Positions 7,086 through 9,497 of a stretch of DNA of 9,497 nucleotides are shown here, piece by piece. Source of the stretch: an uncultured Candidatus Peregrinibacteria bacterium (lineage in GTDB: Bacteria; Patescibacteriota; Gracilibacteria; Peribacterales; Peribacteraceae). The stretch is taken from NCBI GenBank assembly GCA_913054215.1, contig CAJXJE010000020.1:1-9497 (forward strand). Reading direction: 5' to 3'. The notes beneath the pieces are model-generated. The model did not search any database, was not told where the DNA came from, and saw only the letters and a list, made by a program, of their open reading frames with translations. Position 1 is the first letter of the stretch; every line of letters begins with the position of its first letter. The position numbers and the translations under genes were made by a program.

Positions 7086-7099
7086 TATTATATATAATA
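7086..7099. repeat. 14-bp perfect AT palindrome upstream of the small-RNA promoter
   Basis: TATTATATATAATA reads identically on both strands and ends 5 bases before the TTGAAA box of the small-RNA promoter. It could act as an UP-like element or a protein site, or simply be AT-rich spacer. Confidence 0.4.
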
Positions 7100-7104
7100 T
7101 GATA

Positions 7105-7133
7105 TTGAAAAAGTATGTAAAATTTGCTATACT
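7105..7133 (+). promoter_or_regulatory. strong sigma-70-type promoter for the candidate small RNA
   Basis: TTGAAA (7105-7110), exactly 17 bases, then TATACT (7128-7133). This is the best promoter match in the window, preceded by AT-rich DNA. The predicted start is about 7140. No gene with a plausible start codon follows, so it most likely drives the short non-coding transcript. Confidence 0.65.
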
Positions 7134-7139
7134 TATCAC

Positions 7140-7226
7140 TGTCATCGGTTGATTAGCTTGCTAGTTGATCGGAGGCCAAAAATAAAATCGTCCGCGACTT
7201 ATATCAACGGCGGTTTTATTTTAATT
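7140..7226 (+). ncRNA. candidate small non-coding RNA of about 85 bases, unknown family
   Basis: The interval lies between a near-consensus promoter and a strong terminator hairpin. Right after the predicted start, bases 7145-7156 can pair with 7161-7172 around the loop CTTG: 12 consecutive pairs, of which 7 are Watson-Crick and 5 are G-U. A direct repeat GTTGAT occurs in both arms. A single-stranded A-rich linker follows, starting with GGAGG (7171-7175, partly in the stem). The terminator hairpin (7179-7222) closes the unit. No ATG, GTG or TTG lies at usable distance after GGAGG. I do not recognise a known RNA family. Its 3' end overlaps the 3' end of the convergent membrane-protein mRNA by a couple of bases. 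Support is structural and positional only. Confidence 0.45.
7179..7222. terminator. bidirectional terminator shared by the small RNA and the convergent membrane-protein gene
   Basis: An outer arm of nine A-T pairs (7179-7187 with 7214-7222) and an inner CCGC/GCGG stem (7192-7195 with 7210-7213), with TCGT bulged on the 5' side. Each orientation reads as a GC stem followed by a T-rich run (TTTTATTTT). It covers the stop codon of the minus-strand gene (7223-7221). Confidence 0.65.
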
Positions 7227-9062
7227 GTTCGACAAAGCCTTCTGGCGTATTTCCTCTATACGATCCTCATTGATAGACACTCCAGAGAACCCTGCTTTGC
7301 GTTTTGCTCTTTTGATAGACACCAAAGCTTCGTTCCATCTCCCCCGCTCCATGCCAAGCTTTGTAAGACTTAGATAGATACGAAAATTATTGGGTTGCAC
7401 AGCGAGTGCTTCAAGTAGAAGTATCTGTGCTTCGTCGTAAGCTTCTATGGCTGTGTAGAGTTTCGCGAGATACATCCTTCCCTTCACCCCTTCTGGCTGG
7501 CTGCGAATAATGGTATTGAGTTCAGACTCCATCGTACGAAAAGACTGCTGACCCATCTCTCTAGGAATCTTCTGATTCTCCAAGTTCTTGGGAGTGATAG
7601 TCATAATTTCTTTATCCACTTTCCACTTTCCACTTTCCACTTTCCTGTATACCACTGCCCAATCGTCGAGATAGACAAGACTCCAATCTGGGTCTGCGTC
7701 CAAGAGATCTGTATATGGCAACGGGTCCATCTGTGCTTGGAGGCTGTAGTAGATTACTGCATGAGTAAAGTTGTATTGCTGCTCTAGCTCATCCCAGAGT
7801 GCAGGGTCCATGCCAGCATTCACCGCGCGCAATACATACTCGTAACCATAGTCGAGATTACGTCCGTCGAGGAATACCTTATGGTCATAAAAGAGTAGTT
7901 CCCCTCCGGCGTTGTAATTATTAAACATGTTTCCGGTGATCTGCTCTCGCTTGATGAATGCCGATGCGCTACGCATGGGTGCAAAGACCCCGAACCCGTG
8001 AAGATGATAATTGCGGTTGATATCGTAGGCACGAACATAGGTAAAAGATCCAAGGAAGATGAATACGATAATTAACCCAACGGGGAATGCTATGCGACGA
8101 TGTTGCATTCGAGTGATGATCGCATTCCAACTTTTGCTGTATCGCAACTGATAGATGATGAGAGTGAGGCTCGTGATGATAAAGAGAATCTCGTGACGCT
8201 GTGCTGTACGCGAGAGATAGCCTATACCAAGAAACACGAGGAGTGAGAAAACGAGATTGCGCCTGCCATACCACAGAGACACAGCTCCCAGAATCCAGAA
8301 TACTGCGGTGTGTTTAAGATACCACCCCCATGGGCCCGGTTTCCATTCCTCTATAAGACCTGCAGACTTTTCGGTGAATAGATCATAGAGATACGTGATA
8401 TTGGCAATGCCACCGGGTGCCACAAAAGGAGCAACCAGCATTGCGCCGAGACAGAACGAAAGCAATGTGAGATTGGATCGACCCTTAAGTAACTGCTGAA
8501 TATAGAGCGCTCCAAAGAGTGCAATACCAATCAGTGATGCAGCTCCGTGGAGATTACTCCAGAGAATGATGATGACCGGGAGCAGTAGAAGAATGTTTTT
8601 GCGCTTTTTCGGATGTGCTTCGGGATACGCGATACACAAGCACAGTACCAAGCTAAAGAGTACAAACGTAAACAGCTGCGGTCGATCGGTGAGTGCAGGC
8701 CGAGCACTGGCTACAGCAAGCACTGCAACCGCGCTATTGACCCAGAGATTCTTGCGATGAAGCAGGAGTGGTATGCCAAATGCTAGACCGATCAGTCCGA
8801 TACGCAGTATCGTAATTCCTGCCCAAGTTCCTAGATCGTAAAAGGTCGAGAGAATGACTTGAGCAAGCCATTCATGCGTTGCAAGATACGCTTCGCCGAT
8901 GCGGGTATACGCAAAAGGATCCAACGATATCCATCCACTTTCTCGTAGCACTTGTCCTGCTTTGATATGCCACCAAAAATCGGAGTTACCTACTTTAAAC
9001 GCGCAGAGATAAAGGAAAAGACCTAAACATCCCAACGAAAATAGTAAGCGCACATGCTTCAT
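7221..9062 (-). CDS. polytopic GT-C-like membrane protein with C-terminal TPR region
   Basis: 613 residues from the ATG at 9062. Eight upstream in-frame codons back to a TTG at 9086 are unlikely to be used, because they overlap the promoter. Residues 1-22 form the first membrane helix. Next comes a loop with SDFWWHIKAG (27-36; acidic Asp28), DPFAYTR (48-54) and HEWLAQ (63-68), a pattern seen in GT-C-type glycosyltransferases and related envelope membrane proteins. About nine to ten further hydrophobic helices extend to about residue 345. Residues 346-475 are soluble, with LLFYDHKVFLDGRNLDYGYEY (389-409) notable. Residues 525-590 look like two TPR units (MYLAKLYTAIEAYDEAQILLLEAL and the following pair of helices). 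A role in polysaccharide or protein glycosylation at the membrane is a reasonable guess; the donor and acceptor are unknown. A 7-bp tandem repeat interrupts the linker at residues 473-483. It converges on the small RNA and shares its terminator. Confidence 0.8.
   Translation of the reverse strand: MKHVRLLFSLGCLGLFLYLCAFKVGNSDFWWHIKAGQVLRESGWISLDPFAYTRIGEAYLATHEWLAQVILSTFYDLGTWAGITILRIGLIGLAFGIPLLLHRKNLWVNSAVAVLAVASARPALTDRPQLFTFVLFSLVLCLCIAYPEAHPKKRKNILLLLPVIIILWSNLHGAASLIGIALFGALYIQQLLKGRSNLTLLSFCLGAMLVAPFVAPGGIANITYLYDLFTEKSAGLIEEWKPGPWGWYLKHTAVFWILGAVSLWYGRRNLVFSLLVFLGIGYLSRTAQRHEILFIITSLTLIIYQLRYSKSWNAIITRMQHRRIAFPVGLIIVFIFLGSFTYVRAYDINRNYHLHGFGVFAPMRSASAFIKREQITGNMFNNYNAGGELLFYDHKVFLDGRNLDYGYEYVLRAVNAGMDPALWDELEQQYNFTHAVIYYSLQAQMDPLPYTDLLDADPDWSLVYLDDWAVVYRKVESGKWKVDKEIMTITPKNLENQKIPREMGQQSFRTMESELNTIIRSQPEGVKGRMYLAKLYTAIEAYDEAQILLLEALAVQPNNFRIYLSLTKLGMERGRWNEALVSIKRAKRKAGFSGVSINEDRIEEIRQKALSNN
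7616..7645. repeat. heptanucleotide tandem repeat (4 copies) inside the membrane-protein gene
   Basis: Four perfect copies of CCACTTT (plus strand) at 7616-7643, plus CC of a fifth. On the coding strand it encodes KVESGKWKVD in the linker between the membrane/soluble domain and the TPR region. Because 7 is not a multiple of 3, gain or loss of one copy shifts the frame of the C-terminal 130 residues. Confidence 0.9.
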
Positions 9063-9085
9063 AGATAGAAGGGTACCACAGGGCA

Positions 9086-9115
9086 ATAGTATTTTGCCCC
9101 ATAGTAGGTATACAA
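9086..9115 (-). promoter_or_regulatory. promoter of the membrane-protein gene
   Basis: On the minus strand TTGTAT (9115-9110), an 18-base spacer, then TACTAT (9091-9086). A start near 9079 leaves a leader of about 17 bases before the ATG at 9062, with no Shine-Dalgarno sequence. This favours the ATG over the TTG at 9086, which lies inside the -10. Confidence 0.5.
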
Positions 9116-9116
9116 T
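9109..9116 (+). promoter_or_regulatory. -10 region of the arginine-rich secreted protein gene
   Basis: TATACAAT offers two overlapping -10 boxes (TATACA, TACAAT) about 25 bases before the ATG at 9141. No good -35 is visible. It occupies the same bases as the opposing promoter's -35 element. Confidence 0.45.
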
Positions 9117-9140
9117 GGCTGCAGCCTTCCCGAAACTATT

Positions 9141-9497
9141 ATGAAATTTGTAAGATCACTCCTTAGTGCTTTTGTAGCCGCGTCACTCTTTGCCGCCGCT
9201 GTCCCTGCAACACTTGCTGATGGGCCAGTAAATAGCCGACTCGAACGTCTACAGCTTCGTAATGCAAAAATACAGAGTCGTGTGAGGCGCAATAGCAAAG
9301 CAAATACGAATTTTGGGTTTGGGTCACGGAGAACAGGCCTTAATAATGATATTCGCCAAACACAAAGTCAGCGTCGCAGAACATTGAGCGAATACCGACG
9401 AGTTGTTAGGCGGCCTTCCCTCAGAGCACTACACACCGCCGAAGTAAGCCGCAGCAGAAAGGGGCGCATGCGGTCTGCAGATGCCTATAACGAAAAG
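9141..9497 (+). CDS. secreted arginine-rich protein of unknown function, C-terminus cut off by window edge
   Basis: Open from the ATG at 9141 to the end of the window: 119 codons with no stop. Residues 1-26 form a classical Sec signal peptide: positive start MKFVR, hydrophobic core LLSAFVAASLFAAAV, and an AxA-like ATLA site with cleavage after Ala26. The visible mature part (27-119) contains about 21 arginines and 4 lysines against 7 acidic residues, with runs such as QRRR, YRRVVRR and SRSRKGRMR. No catalytic or binding motif is recognisable. Such a basic exported protein might bind nucleic acid, teichoic-type polymers or acidic polysaccharide, but this is speculation. The start has no Shine-Dalgarno sequence; it is divergent from the membrane-protein gene, 78 bases apart. 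Confidence 0.7.
   Translation, partial: MKFVRSLLSAFVAASLFAAAVPATLADGPVNSRLERLQLRNAKIQSRVRRNSKANTNFGFGSRRTGLNNDIRQTQSQRRRTLSEYRRVVRRPSLRALHTAEVSRSRKGRMRSADAYNEK

Noticed and set aside
7149..7373. 74-codon plus-strand frame starting at TTG within the small-RNA hairpin
   Set aside because: The start is inside a predicted stem, the frame runs through the terminator and then antisense to the TPR region of the membrane protein.
1..9497. Mobile element, CRISPR array, prophage or alternative genetic code
   Set aside because: No transposase or integrase motifs, no regularly spaced repeats, no att-like duplication of the tRNA 3' end seen in the window, and TGA closes GH15 right after its C-terminal domain, which argues against TGA reassignment.

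Overview
The window reads as chromosomal DNA from a free-standing bacterial genome with moderate GC and the standard genetic code: TAA and TGA both end genes that have recognisable C-termini. None of the five protein-coding starts I can place has a Shine-Dalgarno sequence, and at least one appears to be leaderless. Together with the gene content (SD-poor starts, a GT-C-like/TPR membrane protein, a zinc-less ROK kinase remnant), this makes a candidate-phyla (Patescibacteria-type) or similarly under-sampled lineage plausible. That is an inference from style, not from a marker gene. I see no transposase, phage, CRISPR or plasmid signature.

Layout: positions 1-1431 (minus strand) hold the N-terminal 477 residues of a superfamily-2 DEAD/DEAH-like helicase or ATPase that runs off the left edge. 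Divergent from it, on the plus strand, is a complete tRNA-Leu(GAG) at 1556-1642 with its own promoter. Then comes a trehalose block on the plus strand: a fused trehalose-6-phosphate synthase/phosphatase (1844-4159), a GH15 glucoamylase/trehalase-type hydrolase (4201-6039), and a ROK-family sugar kinase (6118-6801) broken by an in-frame stop and an internal in-frame deletion. A 27-residue hydrophobic ORF overlaps the end of the kinase remnant. An intergenic stretch of about 400 bases follows, containing a rho-independent-type terminator, AT-rich palindromes, and a compact promoter-hairpin-terminator unit that looks like an undescribed small RNA (about 7140-7222). On the minus strand, 7221-9062 encodes a polytopic GT-C-like membrane protein with a C-terminal TPR region and an internal 4x7-bp tandem repeat. 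Its promoter overlaps, back to back, the promoter of a plus-strand gene (9141 to the right edge) encoding a secreted, very arginine-rich protein of unknown function.

How the genes fit together: OtsAB would make trehalose from UDP-glucose and glucose-6-phosphate. The GH15 enzyme could hydrolyse trehalose (or an alpha-glucan) to glucose. The ROK kinase would have returned glucose to glucose-6-phosphate, closing a trehalose cycle. Loss of the kinase in this genome would leave the module without its local re-phosphorylation step. The GH15 gene has its own extended -10 promoter flanked by a dyad, so hydrolysis may be controlled separately from synthesis.
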